Assembly (NCBI RefSeq): GCF_014204795.1 | Contig: NZ_JACHMB010000001.1 | Coordinates: forward strand, 2,728,001 to 2,792,000 | Direction of reading: 5' to 3' | Source of the DNA: Nonomuraea jabiensis | GTDB lineage: Bacteria; Actinomycetota; Actinomycetes; Streptosporangiales; Streptosporangiaceae | Length of the DNA: 64,000 bases | Shown: positions 1 through 10,712 of the stretch, one piece after another | Position numbering within the stretch: the stretch's first letter is position 1 | Layout: the number at the start of each line of letters is the position of its first letter | Translations under genes and position numbers: made by a program | The notes under the pieces: generated by a model | The model's database searches: none | The model's input: the letters and a program-made list of their open reading frames with translations, nothing else | What the model was told of the DNA's origin: nothing

Positions 1-2
1 CG

Positions 3-173
3 GCCACGGTGGTCGACCGCCTGGTCAACCATTTCGGCGGCCTGCAGAAGCTGCTGGCGGCGAGCATCGACGACCTGCAGGCGGTGGGCGGGGTCGGGGA
101 GTCCCGCGCCCGCAGCGTCCGCGAGGGCCTCTCCCGCCTGGCCGAATCCTCCATCCTGGAGCGCTACGTCTAA
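3..173 (+). CDS. disA: DNA integrity scanning protein DisA (diadenylate cyclase), C-terminal end only
   Basis: The window opens inside this gene; the last 56 codons are visible and end in TAA. The protein makes cyclic di-AMP from two ATP and scans DNA through a C-terminal helix-hairpin-helix domain. The visible part is that domain's end, with the hairpin motif [16 protein letters not shown] and the terminal [11 protein letters not shown] that I recognise as the DisA C-terminus. The catalytic DAC domain lies outside the window. Its position beside mutY and clpC fits the usual actinobacterial order. Its product is relevant to the c-di-AMP riboswitch at about 13.9-14.04 kb. Confidence 0.9.
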   Translation, partial: ATVVDRLVNHFGGLQKLLAASIDDLQAVGGVGESRARSVREGLSRLAESSILERYV

Positions 174-235
174 AAGCATCGTCTTCGCATGAGGGGGGCG
201 CTACGCGCCATCCGGCTGCTCAGGCAGCGCCTCCC

Positions 236-250
236 AGGGGCTCCGCCCCT
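236..250. repeat. Small GC hairpin downstream of disA
   Basis: AGGGGC and GCCCCT are separated by three bases, giving a perfect 6-bp stem. There is no clear T-tract, so it is not a convincing intrinsic terminator. The motif GGGGCTCCGCCCC recurs in many actinobacterial intergenic regions (general knowledge). Confidence 0.4.
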
Positions 251-344
251 TCGACCCCGCAAACCCCCGCTCGCTCCGCTCGCCATCACCCGCCCGTTGC
301 CCGATTACCCGGTGGGCCTGCTGGAGCCCGCCCCGAGCGGCCGT

Positions 345-935
345 CCTCGCCGGTTCCGTACTCGGAGATGTGCTCGCGCAGGATCTTGACCAGTTCGGGA
401 GGGATGGGCACCGGTCGAACGTCCTGCCTGCCCCGGTGCTTGAGGCCGCGTTCCTCGTGAGCGTCCCCGGTACCGGTCCGCTGCGTGTTGACCTCGGGGC
501 GAGACACGTCGATCGTCAGCCGTCCCCAGCCCTCAGGCGGTAGGTGGCAGTCCTGAATACGGAGGCCACCGCTTCGGCCGGTCGGAGGGCGGCGTAGTAC
601 ATGCAGGCGAAGAGGGCCATGAGCCGCCGGGCCTCTGCCGCGACGGCCGACATAGGTCACCGCGGTCAGCAGTTCTTGCGCCTGGCACGGGTTTACCACA
701 ACGCGGGGTCTACTGTCTCTGTGGTCTTGGGCGGCTTCCACTTGATCTTGTGCAGCGGATTTGCCGGAAGTTCGTCCAGCTCTACCGCGTACTCCAGGAA
801 GGCGTGGAAGACGGCACGCTTGCGGGCGATCGTTGTGGAGGTTGCCGCCTTGCCGTCGAGGCGCAGCGTCAGGGCGTGCAGGGCGAGCCGCACCGTCTTG
901 GTCTCCTCCAGGTCGGTCAGGTCGAGCGAGGCTGA
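345..935 (-). pseudogene. Degraded tyrosine recombinase (phage-type integrase)
   Basis: Three pieces of an integrase can be read on the minus strand in different frames. A core-binding segment (about 695-930) contains ATSTTIARKRAVFHAFLEYA and NPLHKIKW. The start of the catalytic domain follows (about 560-695: QELLTAVTYVGRRGR, then CMYYAALRPAEAV with the probable first catalytic Arg, in another frame). A third segment (about 360-560) reads GWGRLTIDVSRPEVN and VRPVPIPPELVKILREHI. At least three frame changes separate them, one with a stop right after DPALW. The C-terminal box with the HxxR pair and catalytic Tyr is missing, so the gene is dead. No attachment site or tRNA is visible. Confidence 0.75.
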
Positions 936-1133
936 AGTCGAACTGCCGGCGCAGCAAATCGCATCGAGATACGTTCATCAGGACACGTTGACAGGCTCCG
1001 CCGGCTCCGGCGGGGGTCACGGGTCGATGGCGTAGTGCCGGGTGGATCAACTGACCCCTCAACAGTCCTCCGGGGCCATCGCGGCGCTGGGGCCAGCTCG
1101 ACCGACGCCCAGGTTCACACCCGGCCTGGACGT

Positions 1134-1652
1134 TCAGACCCTGAGGCAGTCCTGCTTGGCCATCACGAGGCTCATCTCGACCACTTCGCCCTTGCTCTCG
1201 TTGAAGAGGTAGTACGCCTTCCTGTTGCCGGGCACGGTGGCGGCGGGGTAGCCGCCCGGGCCGCGCCGCAGCTTGGGATAGGCGGCCTTGAGCTGCGCGC
1301 TGGAGGAGCCGATCCCGATACCCTTGGGGGTCCTGGCGCCGGGAGGCGCGACGATCACGACCACGCCCAGCTTCTTCGAGATGTACATCCCCACTCGGTA
1401 CTCGTTGTACTGGCTCTCCTTGAGGTCATACGTCGTGCACCTGGCGGAGTCTCCGTCAGGCTTGCGAACGATCCTCCCGGTGGCCCTGGCCTTCGCGGCG
1501 GTCATCCCGAGCTTCAGGTTGCCGTACCCGAGCGGCCCGAAGGCCGGCTTGCGCTCGACGGCGGCGGGCGCGGACGCGGACGCGACGCCGACCGGCACCA
1601 GGCCCACCGTCAGCGCCGCTACCAGAACCGAACGGCCGATCGTCTGTCTCAT
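1134..1652 (-). CDS. Exported hypothetical protein
   Basis: 172 aa. The chosen ATG has a strong ribosome-binding site (GGAGGAG, about 5 bases upstream) and is followed directly by a Sec-type signal peptide (MRQTIGRSVLVAALTVGL..., cleavage probably near ASAS-AP). The mature part contains GYGNLKLGMTAAKARATG, a motif I associate with small secreted actinobacterial proteins of unknown function, and two cysteines that could form a disulfide. A longer reading frame exists upstream but lacks both signal peptide and ribosome-binding site. No enzymatic motif is seen. Confidence 0.65.
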   Translation of the reverse strand: MRQTIGRSVLVAALTVGLVPVGVASASAPAAVERKPAFGPLGYGNLKLGMTAAKARATGRIVRKPDGDSARCTTYDLKESQYNEYRVGMYISKKLGVVVIVAPPGARTPKGIGIGSSSAQLKAAYPKLRRGPGGYPAATVPGNRKAYYLFNESKGEVVEMSLVMAKQDCLRV

Positions 1653-1740
1653 CACGACTCCTCCATGATCACATGACCGGCTCACCCTACTGTGCGTCCA
1701 GATCATGTGTGGAGAAATCACGACATGTGTGCGGGCCCTC

Positions 1741-2421
1741 TCAGCGGAGGTGGAAGACGCCCTTGACGGTGCGGAGCTGGCCCATGCGCACGGTGGCCAC
1801 GTACGTACCGGGCAGCGCGGCGGCCGGGGTGGAGCGGCAGTCGCTGCTGGAGCGGTGCCGGTTCCAGACCAGGGACCGGACGTACGGCACCCCGCGCTGG
1901 AGCTCCTTGACCTCCGAACCCGCCCCGCTGACACAGTCGGCGGTGGACCAGATGCGGTCGGCCCCCGAGGTGATGCGGATCTCCATGGCGCGCGGCCCCA
2001 CGTCGGCGGTGCACATCACGGAGCCCGTGTTCACCAGGGTGACCAGGAACGTGGGCTGGCTGTCGCCCGTGTAGATCGGCTCCTTGCCGCCCTGCATGCT
2101 GAGCACCAGGTCCTGCTCGGTGCAGGGGTCGCCGGGGCGCCTGGGGAGCGCCGCGGGGGTCGGCCTGGGGGCGGACGGGGACGGGGACGGGCTGGCCGTG
2201 CCCATCGCGAGGGTACGCAGGCCCGCCAGCAGGGGATCGACCACGGGGGTCGCACTCGGTGACGACTTCGCGCTGGACGCGCGTTCCGGCCCGCTGCTCC
2301 CGCTGGAGCACGCCCACGCCACGACGGCCACCACGACGAGCACCGCCACCAGCACGCTCATCCGGCGCCGCCAGTAGACGTCACCGCCGTCGCCGCGCAT
2401 AGTATCCGGATCCATAGGCAC
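1741..2421 (-). CDS. Membrane-anchored hypothetical protein, DUF4232-like ectodomain
   Basis: 226 aa. A short cytoplasmic N-terminus with a basic WRRR stretch precedes one transmembrane helix (about residues 21-38, SVLVAVLVVVAVVAWAC). A Ser/Pro-rich spacer (about 40-95) follows, then an extracytoplasmic domain with four cysteines. Segments such as DPCTEQDLVL and FLVTLVNTGSVMC resemble the small beta-sandwich proteins annotated DUF4232 in actinomycetes. It is divergent from mutY, whose start lies 74 bp away. It is probably anchored outside the membrane; function unknown. Confidence 0.6.
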   Translation of the reverse strand: MPMDPDTMRGDGGDVYWRRRMSVLVAVLVVVAVVAWACSSGSSGPERASSAKSSPSATPVVDPLLAGLRTLAMGTASPSPSPSAPRPTPAALPRRPGDPCTEQDLVLSMQGGKEPIYTGDSQPTFLVTLVNTGSVMCTADVGPRAMEIRITSGADRIWSTADCVSGAGSEVKELQRGVPYVRSLVWNRHRSSSDCRSTPAAALPGTYVATVRMGQLRTVKGVFHLR

Positions 2422-2494
2422 AGGATGGTAGCCGTACAGCTACAAGGAGTGACGACACGCCGAGGGGCCTCGTTCTCCGAATACGCTTGACCGC

Positions 2495-3376
2495 GTGGTT
2501 GAGCCGAACCTCCTGCACGTCCCCGTTCTGGACTGGTACGAGGACAACGCCCGAGACCTCCCGTGGCGCGCCCCCGACGCGACCCCGTGGGGCGTGCTGG
2601 TGAGCGAGATCATGCTCCAGCAGACCCCGGTCGTACGCGTCCTGCCCATCTGGCACGAGTGGATGGACCGCTGGCCCACCCCCGCGGCGCTGGCCGCCGA
2701 GCAGCCGGGAGAGGCCGTACGCCACTGGGGCCGGCTCGGTTACCCGCGCCGGGCGCTGCGCCTGCACGCCTGCGCCAGGGCCATCACCGACGAGCACGGC
2801 GGCGAGGTGCCGTCCGACCACGAGACCCTGCTGTCCCTGCCCGGCATCGGCGAATACACCGCCGCCGCGGTCGCCAGCTTCGCCTACGGCGGCCGCCACG
2901 CCGTCCTGGACACCAATGTCCGGCGGGTCTTCGCCAGGGCGGTACGCGCCGAGGAATACCCTCCCACGGCCACCTCAGCGGCCGAGCGGCGGCTGGCGGA
3001 GACCCTCCTGCCCGAGCTGGGCGCGCCCCGCTGGGGCGTGGCCGTGATGGAGCTGGGCGCCCTCGTCTGCACGGCCCGCGCCCCGCGCTGCGCCGACTGC
3101 CCGATCAGCCAGGTCTGCGCCTGGCGCCTGGCGGGCAAGCCGCCGCACGCCGGCCCCGCGCGCAAGGGCCAGACGTACGCGGGCACCGACCGGCAGTGCC
3201 GGGGCCGCCTGCTGGAGGTGCTGCGGAAGGCCCACGGCCCCGTCCCCAAAGCGGCCCTGGACGTGGTGTGGGACGACGCCGTCCAGCGCGAGCGCGCCCT
3301 CGACGGCCTGATCGCCGACGGCCTGGCCGAGCACCTGGACGACGGCACCTACCGCCTCCCCCACGCGGCTATCTGA
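2495..3376 (+). CDS. mutY: A/G-specific adenine glycosylase MutY
   Basis: 293 aa, GTG start. It removes adenine mispaired with 8-oxoguanine, initiating base-excision repair. Visible features: SEIMLQQTPV with the catalytic Glu38; the helix-hairpin-helix LPGIGEYTA at 115-123; the catalytic Asp139 in LDTNV; and a 4Fe-4S ligand set C192-x6-C199-x2-C202-x5-C208. It is shorter than the ~350-residue Escherichia coli enzyme; the Nudix-like C-terminal domain appears reduced. The stop overlaps the 3' end of the convergent cupin gene by 8 bp. Lying near disA and clpC is normal for actinobacteria. Confidence 0.93.
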   Translation: MVEPNLLHVPVLDWYEDNARDLPWRAPDATPWGVLVSEIMLQQTPVVRVLPIWHEWMDRWPTPAALAAEQPGEAVRHWGRLGYPRRALRLHACARAITDEHGGEVPSDHETLLSLPGIGEYTAAAVASFAYGGRHAVLDTNVRRVFARAVRAEEYPPTATSAAERRLAETLLPELGAPRWGVAVMELGALVCTARAPRCADCPISQVCAWRLAGKPPHAGPARKGQTYAGTDRQCRGRLLEVLRKAHGPVPKAALDVVWDDAVQRERALDGLIADGLAEHLDDGTYRLPHAAI

Positions 3377-3788
3377 CCCAGAGCGGCACGAGGCGCTCGG
3401 CGTCCTTGGGCGCCAGGTCGCAGGCGTCCGGCTCCGACAGCCCGCTCGGGTTGTAGGCCTGCGCCCCGGCGGGGGCGGCCACGATGGACACGAATCCGCG
3501 CTCCGCGTCCGCGAACATCTGGCGGCTCACGTCGGCCGGCAGCACCATGGTGTCTCCCGGGCCCACCTCGACCCGCTCGCCGCCCAGCTCGACGACGGCG
3601 GACCCCTCGAGCCAGGTCCACACCAGCTCGACGTCGAACGCGTGCACCGGCCCCACCATGCCCGGCTTGGCGTCCACCCGCCACATGGCCTGGCCCGTCG
3701 CCCCGCCCTGGGTCGGAGAGGCGAGGGTGGTCATGACGCCGTTGGGCGTCTCGGTCTTGCGGGAATCGGCGGCCATGACAACAGACAT
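3369..3788 (-). CDS. Single-domain cupin protein
   Basis: 139 aa. The ATG has a clear GGGGAG ribosome-binding site. The central stretch (VHAFDVELVWTWLEGSAVVE, then VGPGDTMVLPADVSRQMFA) has the double glycine/proline-turn pattern of a cupin beta-barrel. The classic metal-binding His residues are mostly absent: one His occurs in the first motif and none in the second. It may therefore bind a small molecule without a metal. It is transcribed divergently from a MarR-type gene 60 bp away, with two operator-like palindromes between, so MarR control is likely. Substrate unknown. Confidence 0.7.
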   Translation of the reverse strand: MSVVMAADSRKTETPNGVMTTLASPTQGGATGQAMWRVDAKPGMVGPVHAFDVELVWTWLEGSAVVELGGERVEVGPGDTMVLPADVSRQMFADAERGFVSIVAAPAGAQAYNPSGLSEPDACDLAPKDAERLVPLWVR

Positions 3789-3805
3789 CGATGAACTCCC
3801 CTAAG

Positions 3806-3826
3806 ATAGGCAACTACGTTGTCTAT
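3806..3826. promoter_or_regulatory. Operator-like palindrome 1 of the cupin/MarR intergenic region
   Basis: ATAGGCAAC - TAC - GTTGTCTAT: a 9-3-9 inverted repeat with one mismatched pair. It abuts palindrome 2, which has an identical right half-site. Length and spacing fit a MarR-dimer site. Regulation is inferred from position between divergent genes. Confidence 0.6.
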
Positions 3827-3847
3827 ATAGTTAACCAGGTTGTCTAT
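3827..3847. promoter_or_regulatory. Operator-like palindrome 2, ending one base before the MarR start codon
   Basis: ATAGTTAAC - CAG - GTTGTCTAT: same right half-site as palindrome 1, with two mismatched pairs. The centre-to-centre distance is 21 bp, about two helical turns, so both dimers would sit on one DNA face. A TATAGT hexamer (3826-3831) that could be the MarR -10 lies inside, so binding would block transcription (inference). Confidence 0.6.
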
Positions 3848-3848
3848 C

Positions 3849-4313
3849 ATGTCAAGCCCAGGCTTCGAACTTCCGCTGCGACTGCTGCTCGCGTTCAGGA
3901 TGCTGATCGACGAGCTCCACGCCGAGCTCGCCCGGCAGGGGCATCCGGACATACGGCCCATGCACGGATTCGTCATGCAGGCGATCGGCCCGCACGGCAC
4001 CACGGCCGTCGAGCTGGGCCGCACGCTGGGGGTGTCCAAACAGGCGGCGGGCAAGACCATCGACACCCTGGAGCGCATCGGCTACGTGGAACGGACCGCC
4101 GACCCCCACGACACCAGACGCAAGATCGTCCGGCTCACCCCGTACGGGATCGACGCCCTGGACCGGTCGGCCCGCATCTTCGACACCCTGCGCGCCCGCT
4201 GGGCCGCCGAACTCGGGGAGGACCGCCTGCAGGCCCTGGAATCGGACCTGCGCAGAATGACCCCGGCCAACCTCTGGCGCCTCGACACCCCGGGCTGGTT
4301 CGGCAGCCTGTAA
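3849..4313 (+). CDS. MarR-family transcriptional regulator
   Basis: 154 aa. A winged-helix domain with the recognition segment TAVELGRTLGVSKQAAGKTI and wing ERIGYVERTADPHDTRRKIV is typical of MarR. The ATG at 3849 is preferred. There is no Shine-Dalgarno in front of it, and a TATAGT box begins 23 bases upstream, so the leader is probably very short. The operators abut the start codon, which implies autorepression and control of the divergent cupin gene. Ligand unknown; the cupin may act on it or be the response gene (inference). Confidence 0.85.
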   Translation: MSSPGFELPLRLLLAFRMLIDELHAELARQGHPDIRPMHGFVMQAIGPHGTTAVELGRTLGVSKQAAGKTIDTLERIGYVERTADPHDTRRKIVRLTPYGIDALDRSARIFDTLRARWAAELGEDRLQALESDLRRMTPANLWRLDTPGWFGSL

Positions 4314-4448
4314 CGCACCCTGTCCCCGGTCACGGATGCCGCCCGGCCGGGCTCACGGATGCCGCTCGGGCGAGCGGCGCTCGGCCCGGGTGGCGGCCCT
4401 ACAGGCCGCGCTCAACCCGGGCGTTGCCCCTACAGGCCACGGCCACGC

Positions 4449-5387
4449 TCAGGCGGCCAGTTGAAGGCCCAGGCTGGTCAGGTTCGTACGGGCCCAGGCC
4501 AGCTCTTCGGCCAGCAGCGACACCAGGGCACCCGGCCCCTTGGCGCGCCCCGGCACCATCAGGTTGTGCGTCTCGACCTCGATGTGCGCACTGCCGCTCA
4601 CCGCGCCCGACAGCATGGCCGTCAGCGTGTCATGCAGTACGGCCCCCGTGCTCGGCGTCTCCCCCGTGTGGTTGTGCACGTGCCCCAGCTTGACCACCGG
4701 CGCGCCGGCCTCGGCCAGCCCCTTGAGGGCCGCGCCCGGCTCCTCGGCCCCGCAGGCGAGGTGGCAGGCGTCCAGGCACACGCCCAGGTGCTCGGAGTCG
4801 ATGCCGCCGACCCGCTCAAGGGCCTGCTCGGTGGTCTCCAGCACGCACCCGGGCCACGGCTCGAACCCGACCCTGATGGTCTTACCCGTCACGCTGTAGA
4901 TGCCGCGCAGCTCGCGCGCCAAGCGCTCCAGCCGGCGGGTGGCGATGGAGTGCAGGTCGGCGGGCCAGTCGCGGCGCCACCCGATCGGGATCGTCGAGAT
5001 GCTCCCGAACCGCACGTCCTCCGGCAGCAGGAACGCCAGGATCTTGGCCAGGGCCATGGTGTAGCGGTAACGCTCGGGCTTGGCCCAGTCGGGGCCGGGG
5101 ACCTCCTGGTTGCGGCCGCCGGTGCCGTTGAGGCTCACGACCTCCAGGCCGCGCTCCTCCAGGGAGCGGCGCAGCCGTACGAGCTCGATACGGTCGGCCG
5201 TGAGGTGGTCGGCGACGCTCGGCGACAGCCACAACCCGATGCCCATCCGCTCCACGCCCAGCCGCTTGCGCACCGGAACCGCGTAGCGGGTCAGGTGGGC
5301 GATCAGGTTCTCCAGGTCCTCGGCAGGGTGGATGCCCGCGTTGTAGGCGAGGTGAACGAGCGTTCCGTCATTGTGACGCAGGCGCAT
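4449..5387 (-). CDS. EboE-like TIM-barrel protein (xylose-isomerase-like family)
   Basis: 312 aa. The ATG has GGAGGAAACCG in front. The N-terminus (LRHNDGTLVHLAYNAGIHPAEDL) and the pattern VRKRLGVERMGIGLWLS match my memory of EboE, the sugar-phosphate-isomerase-like member of the ebo set thought to help traffic precursors to the periplasm. Likely metal-site residues include E in GFEPWPG, D-x-C-H in LDACHLAC, the H pairs in KLGHVHNH and E in IEVETHN. No other ebo gene is next to it. In actinobacteria the role is unknown; assignment to EboE is by recalled similarity only. Confidence 0.6.
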   Translation of the reverse strand: MRLRHNDGTLVHLAYNAGIHPAEDLENLIAHLTRYAVPVRKRLGVERMGIGLWLSPSVADHLTADRIELVRLRRSLEERGLEVVSLNGTGGRNQEVPGPDWAKPERYRYTMALAKILAFLLPEDVRFGSISTIPIGWRRDWPADLHSIATRRLERLARELRGIYSVTGKTIRVGFEPWPGCVLETTEQALERVGGIDSEHLGVCLDACHLACGAEEPGAALKGLAEAGAPVVKLGHVHNHTGETPSTGAVLHDTLTAMLSGAVSGSAHIEVETHNLMVPGRAKGPGALVSLLAEELAWARTNLTSLGLQLAA

Positions 5388-5782
5388 CGGTTTCCTCCAC
5401 GGCTTGCTCTTGTGTTCCGTCGCCCGCCTTGGACGATGCTGACCCTTGAGAGCATGGCTGCTCGTTCGGGAGGTGCGCGTCAGCCCTGAGTTGATTTGAC
5501 GCTACTCCCCAGGGAGCAGACCTCAGCCTAGGAACACGATCTTGTGATTCGCTTGGATGCGACTTGGCGGTGCTCTACGCAGTGTAGTACTACTCGCGGT
5601 GGCAGCACACCCGGTACCCCAACAATCACGCAAGGCCGCTTCACCTTCGGCCCTGGCCGTCCGATACACCAACGGTTCCGGTCCATCCAGAAAAGCGCCG
5701 TACGGCCGCCCCGCCGACGATGAGTTCCGGCGCTCCATCGAGTCTCCATTCCGGACGACCGCTACGGCCAAGGAGGAATTTT
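5388..5782. other. 395-bp gene-free region before the reductase gene
   Basis: No convincing gene. A perfect 10-bp palindrome GTAGTACTAC (5584-5593) overlaps a second inverted pair (CTAC 5575-5578 / GTAG 5584-5587). This could be a regulator site for the downstream gene, but no regulator is adjacent on that side. Short frames on either strand lack ribosome-binding sites and family features. Confidence 0.4.
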
Positions 5783-6337
5783 ATGGGCAAGGTCATCTAC
5801 TGGATGAACACCTCCATCGACGGCTACCTCGAGGGTCCCGACGGTGGCATGGACTTCATGGAGCCGGACGACGACTTCCGGCAGGCGGCGAACGACCATG
5901 TTCGCCAGATCTCGGCGTTCCTGTTCGGGCGGCGGCTGTTCGAGGCGATGGAGAAGCCCTGGACGGAGGACCTCGGCAAGGAAGGCGCCCCGGCCGTCGA
6001 GCGGGAGTTCGCCCAGCTCTACAAGGAGACGCCGCGGTACGTCTTCTCCGACACCCTCCAGACCGTCCCCGAAGGGGTCACGCTCGTCCGCCGTAAGGAC
6101 GCCGCGTCCGTGGTGACGCGCCTCAAGCAGGAGATCGACGGCACCCTCCAGCTCGGCGGCGCCGAGCTGGCCGCCTCCTTGCTGGACCTGATCGACGAGT
6201 TCTGGGTGTACGCGCTCCCCGTGATCATCGGGGGCGGCAAGCCGTACCTGCCCGTAAGAGAAGCACTGCGGCTGCGCCTGGTCGAGCACCGTTCCTTCGC
6301 CTCGGGAACCATGTTCCGGCGCTACGTACGACGCTGA
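5783..6337 (+). CDS. Dihydrofolate-reductase-fold protein (RibD C-terminal family)
   Basis: 184 aa. The ATG follows a near-perfect AAGGAGGAATTTT. It starts with KVIYWMNTSIDGYLEGPDGGMDF, typical of the RibD_C/DHFR-like family (YwjB/YyaP type), with FLFGRRLFEAM and PVIIGGGKPYL as further family motifs. These proteins are presumed NADPH-dependent reductases of unknown substrate; there is no evidence that it reduces folate. It is monocistronic here; clpC ends on the opposite strand 205 bp downstream. A decayed relative lies at the right edge of the window. Confidence 0.85.
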   Translation: MGKVIYWMNTSIDGYLEGPDGGMDFMEPDDDFRQAANDHVRQISAFLFGRRLFEAMEKPWTEDLGKEGAPAVEREFAQLYKETPRYVFSDTLQTVPEGVTLVRRKDAASVVTRLKQEIDGTLQLGGAELAASLLDLIDEFWVYALPVIIGGGKPYLPVREALRLRLVEHRSFASGTMFRRYVRR

Positions 6338-6496
6338 CCGACCAGGCGCGCACCCCGCGCGGGCGCACCACGAGGGCCCTCAGTGGCCGTACGCCCGTGC
6401 GGAACCCCGGCCGAGGCACATTCGCCACCCCGGCCGCGTGCAGTGCGACGAAAACCAGCACCACCCCAGAGGCGTAGGCCGCAGGAGGCGGGAACG

Positions 6497-6535
6497 CGAA
6501 AACCCCCGTGTGAGGGATTCACACGGGGGTTTTCG
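6497..6535 (-). terminator. Intrinsic terminator after clpC
   Basis: A perfect 17-bp inverted repeat (6497-6513 / 6519-6535) with a 5-base loop. The stem has four A on one side and four T on the other, so it can end transcripts from both directions. It lies just past the clpC stop. Confidence 0.85.
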
Positions 6536-6542
6536 GGATCCG

Positions 6543-9044
<2,502 letters not shown>

Positions 9045-10127
9045 CTCGTCGCTCCTCACAGAGCGGTCAGTCAGGTCCGGTAAATCCGGGCCCGTCATCC
9101 CGCATGCTAGCCCTGGCTCGGCGAACCGTGCCCTCTGCCACTGACACGCTCTATAGCAGACACGTTCCCCGAGAGCAGGGCGTTCACCCTCATCCAACTA
9201 CTGTTCGGGGGTGACGTGTTCCCGATACGCCGCAAGCGAACGAGGTTTAGGACGCTTCGCGGAAGCGTCAAAAAAATTGCCCCCTGCGGCGCACGCGGTA
9301 CACACGGATCGGCCATCGGACGCGCCGGGGCGGAGTCAGCGTTGGGGCGCCACTTCGCCCGCACATCCCAGATGCCGCGTCCGTATCGTTACGTAATCAT
9401 CCTATGTAGCGGAGGGCCGCCGTCCAAACGGCCGCTCTACGCCCTGAGCACAACGCGGCACGGGCGGCGCACCAAGGGAATCTTGCATCCGGTCAGCCCG
9501 GTTACCAACTTCATCTCGCATGATGAGACCCCGCCTCGCGCGGCGCCCGGGATTCGTGGCACTTCCGCGCAGTTGAGAAGGCACGGCATTGTGCGTAGAT
9601 GCCGGGGAACGGGGATTGTCCGAGCCCTGCTCGGGTTCGCGGGTTTTGCCCGCCGGCGGGGATCCCGGCGCCCGCGGTATTGCCCGTCGCCACGCGTCCC
9701 GCCCGCGCCGCTTTACCCCGGAGCCGGGCGCGGGTTTACGCTCAGTGAGATCGCCCGTATACACCCGGCACCGCCCCGTAGATCGCTTCCGGGCTATACG
9801 GCGCCGGGTTTTCCGGCATGGCGCGTTCCATGAGCGCGGGGATCGCTCGTGACGTACGGACGCGAACGTACGTTGAATGGGGCATGGCCGCCCCGCCCGG
9901 CTTTCGGCGCGCGACTACGGCGCCGTCACATATGTGGACGACCGCCGGTGAAACAGCGTCGCGGGCGAAGCCGAACACGCAGCCAAAACGCCCGCATATG
10001 TGCACAGGAAGATCACACTCCGGGCGTCCGGCTTTCGAGTTCCGGCCCCGGATAACGATCATGCGCTTATGGCGGCCGCCGGGGTCCTAGGCGAACGGCA
10101 TAAGCGCATGGTCGATCGTCGGCTTGC
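9045..10127. other. 1.08-kb non-coding stretch between clpC and lsr2
   Basis: No frame in this stretch has a convincing start or any recognisable family. The sequence is CG-rich with many short palindromes, plus near-repeats CATATGTGGAC and CATATGTGCAC (around 9930 and 9996). It should hold the clpC promoter at the left. A long inverted repeat lies at the right, next to lsr2 (listed separately). A small RNA or decayed gene is possible but I see no terminator or coding signal to support one. Confidence 0.5.
10060..10110. repeat. Perfect 12-bp inverted repeat just past lsr2
   Basis: CATGCGCTTATG (10060-10071) and its exact complement (10099-10110) flank a 27-base GC-rich loop that itself contains the palindrome GGCGGCCGCC. 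It lies 17 bases beyond the lsr2 stop, so it may end or stabilise lsr2 mRNA. There is no T-tract. Confidence 0.6.
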
Positions 10128-10460
10128 TCAGTGGGCCGCTTCGTACTTCTCGACGACCGTGGAGGCGATCCGGCCGCGCTCGCTGACCGGCAGGCCGTGG
10201 GCCTTGGCCCACTGCCGGATCTCCGAGCTCTTCTCGCGGCTCATCGCCCTGCTGCCGCCGCGACCGCGGCGACGTGTGGTGACGGCGCCCGCCCTGCGCG
10301 CGTGCTGCACGAAAGGCGTGAGTGCGTCCCTCAGCTTCTTCGCGTTAAGGTCGCTGAGGTCAATCTCATAGGACGAGCCGTCAATAGCGAAGCTGACCGT
10401 CTCATTGGCCTCGCCCCCATCGAGGTCATCGATGAGAATCTCCTGGATCTGCTTGGCCAT
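10128..10460 (-). CDS. lsr2: Lsr2, nucleoid-associated H-NS-like protein
   Basis: 110 aa. It bridges DNA and silences AT-rich, often horizontally acquired genes. The N-terminal dimerisation domain is visible (AKQIQEILIDDLDGGEANETV, with YEIDLSDLNAKKLRDAL). A basic linker (TTRRRGRGGSRAM) follows, then a C-terminal DNA-binding domain with the minor-groove hook RGR at 95-97 in PVSERGRIAS. Length is normal for the family. AAAGGA precedes the ATG. The location between lysS and clpC is the conserved one. Confidence 0.96.
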   Translation of the reverse strand: MAKQIQEILIDDLDGGEANETVSFAIDGSSYEIDLSDLNAKKLRDALTPFVQHARRAGAVTTRRRGRGGSRAMSREKSSEIRQWAKAHGLPVSERGRIASTVVEKYEAAH

Positions 10461-10565
10461 CTACGCAATCCTTTCGCGGAGCATTGTTTCATTCGCCTGC
10501 CCAAACATATACCCGGAAAGGCGCGGAGACAATTCAGCGCAGCGGGGATTCGGCTGACTGGCCGA

Positions 10566-10712
10566 TCAGTTCTGGCCCTCGGCCTGATCCTCGCGGTTTC
10601 GGCGGCCCCCCAGGGCCTCGGACCGGACCAACTTCACTACGCCAAAGATGAAGGCACCCCCGACCACAGCAGGGGGGATGAGCGCTGACAATACGTCTGT
10701 TAGGGCTTCCAT
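10566..10712 (-). CDS. Small single-pass membrane protein (48 aa)
   Basis: 48 aa, below common length cut-offs. The ATG is preceded by GGAGGCGAGGACGA. The sequence begins MEALTDVLSALIPPAVVGG and continues as one hydrophobic helix (about residues 5-26) followed by a charged tail ending in EDQAEGQN. Start, helix and tail together look like a real small protein rather than chance. It lies 105 bp upstream of lsr2 on the same strand. Function unknown. Confidence 0.6.
   Translation of the reverse strand: MEALTDVLSALIPPAVVGGAFIFGVVKLVRSEALGGRRNREDQAEGQN

Noticed and set aside
4321..4448. Regulatory repeats between MarR and the EboE-like gene
   Set aside because: CACGGATGCCGC and CCTACAGGCC each occur twice, but neither is palindromic or placed at a promoter; probably small local duplications.
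5523..5771. Small minus-strand gene before the reductase
   Set aside because: No ribosome-binding site, no family and biased composition; more likely intergenic DNA.
9216..9833. Plus-strand frame of 205 codons in the clpC-lsr2 gap
   Set aside because: Arg/Pro/Gly-rich, no start signal and overlapped by equally good frames on other strands.
10060..10110. Intrinsic terminator of lsr2
   Set aside because: The stem is perfect but the loop is 27 bases and there is no T-tract, so it was kept only as a repeat.
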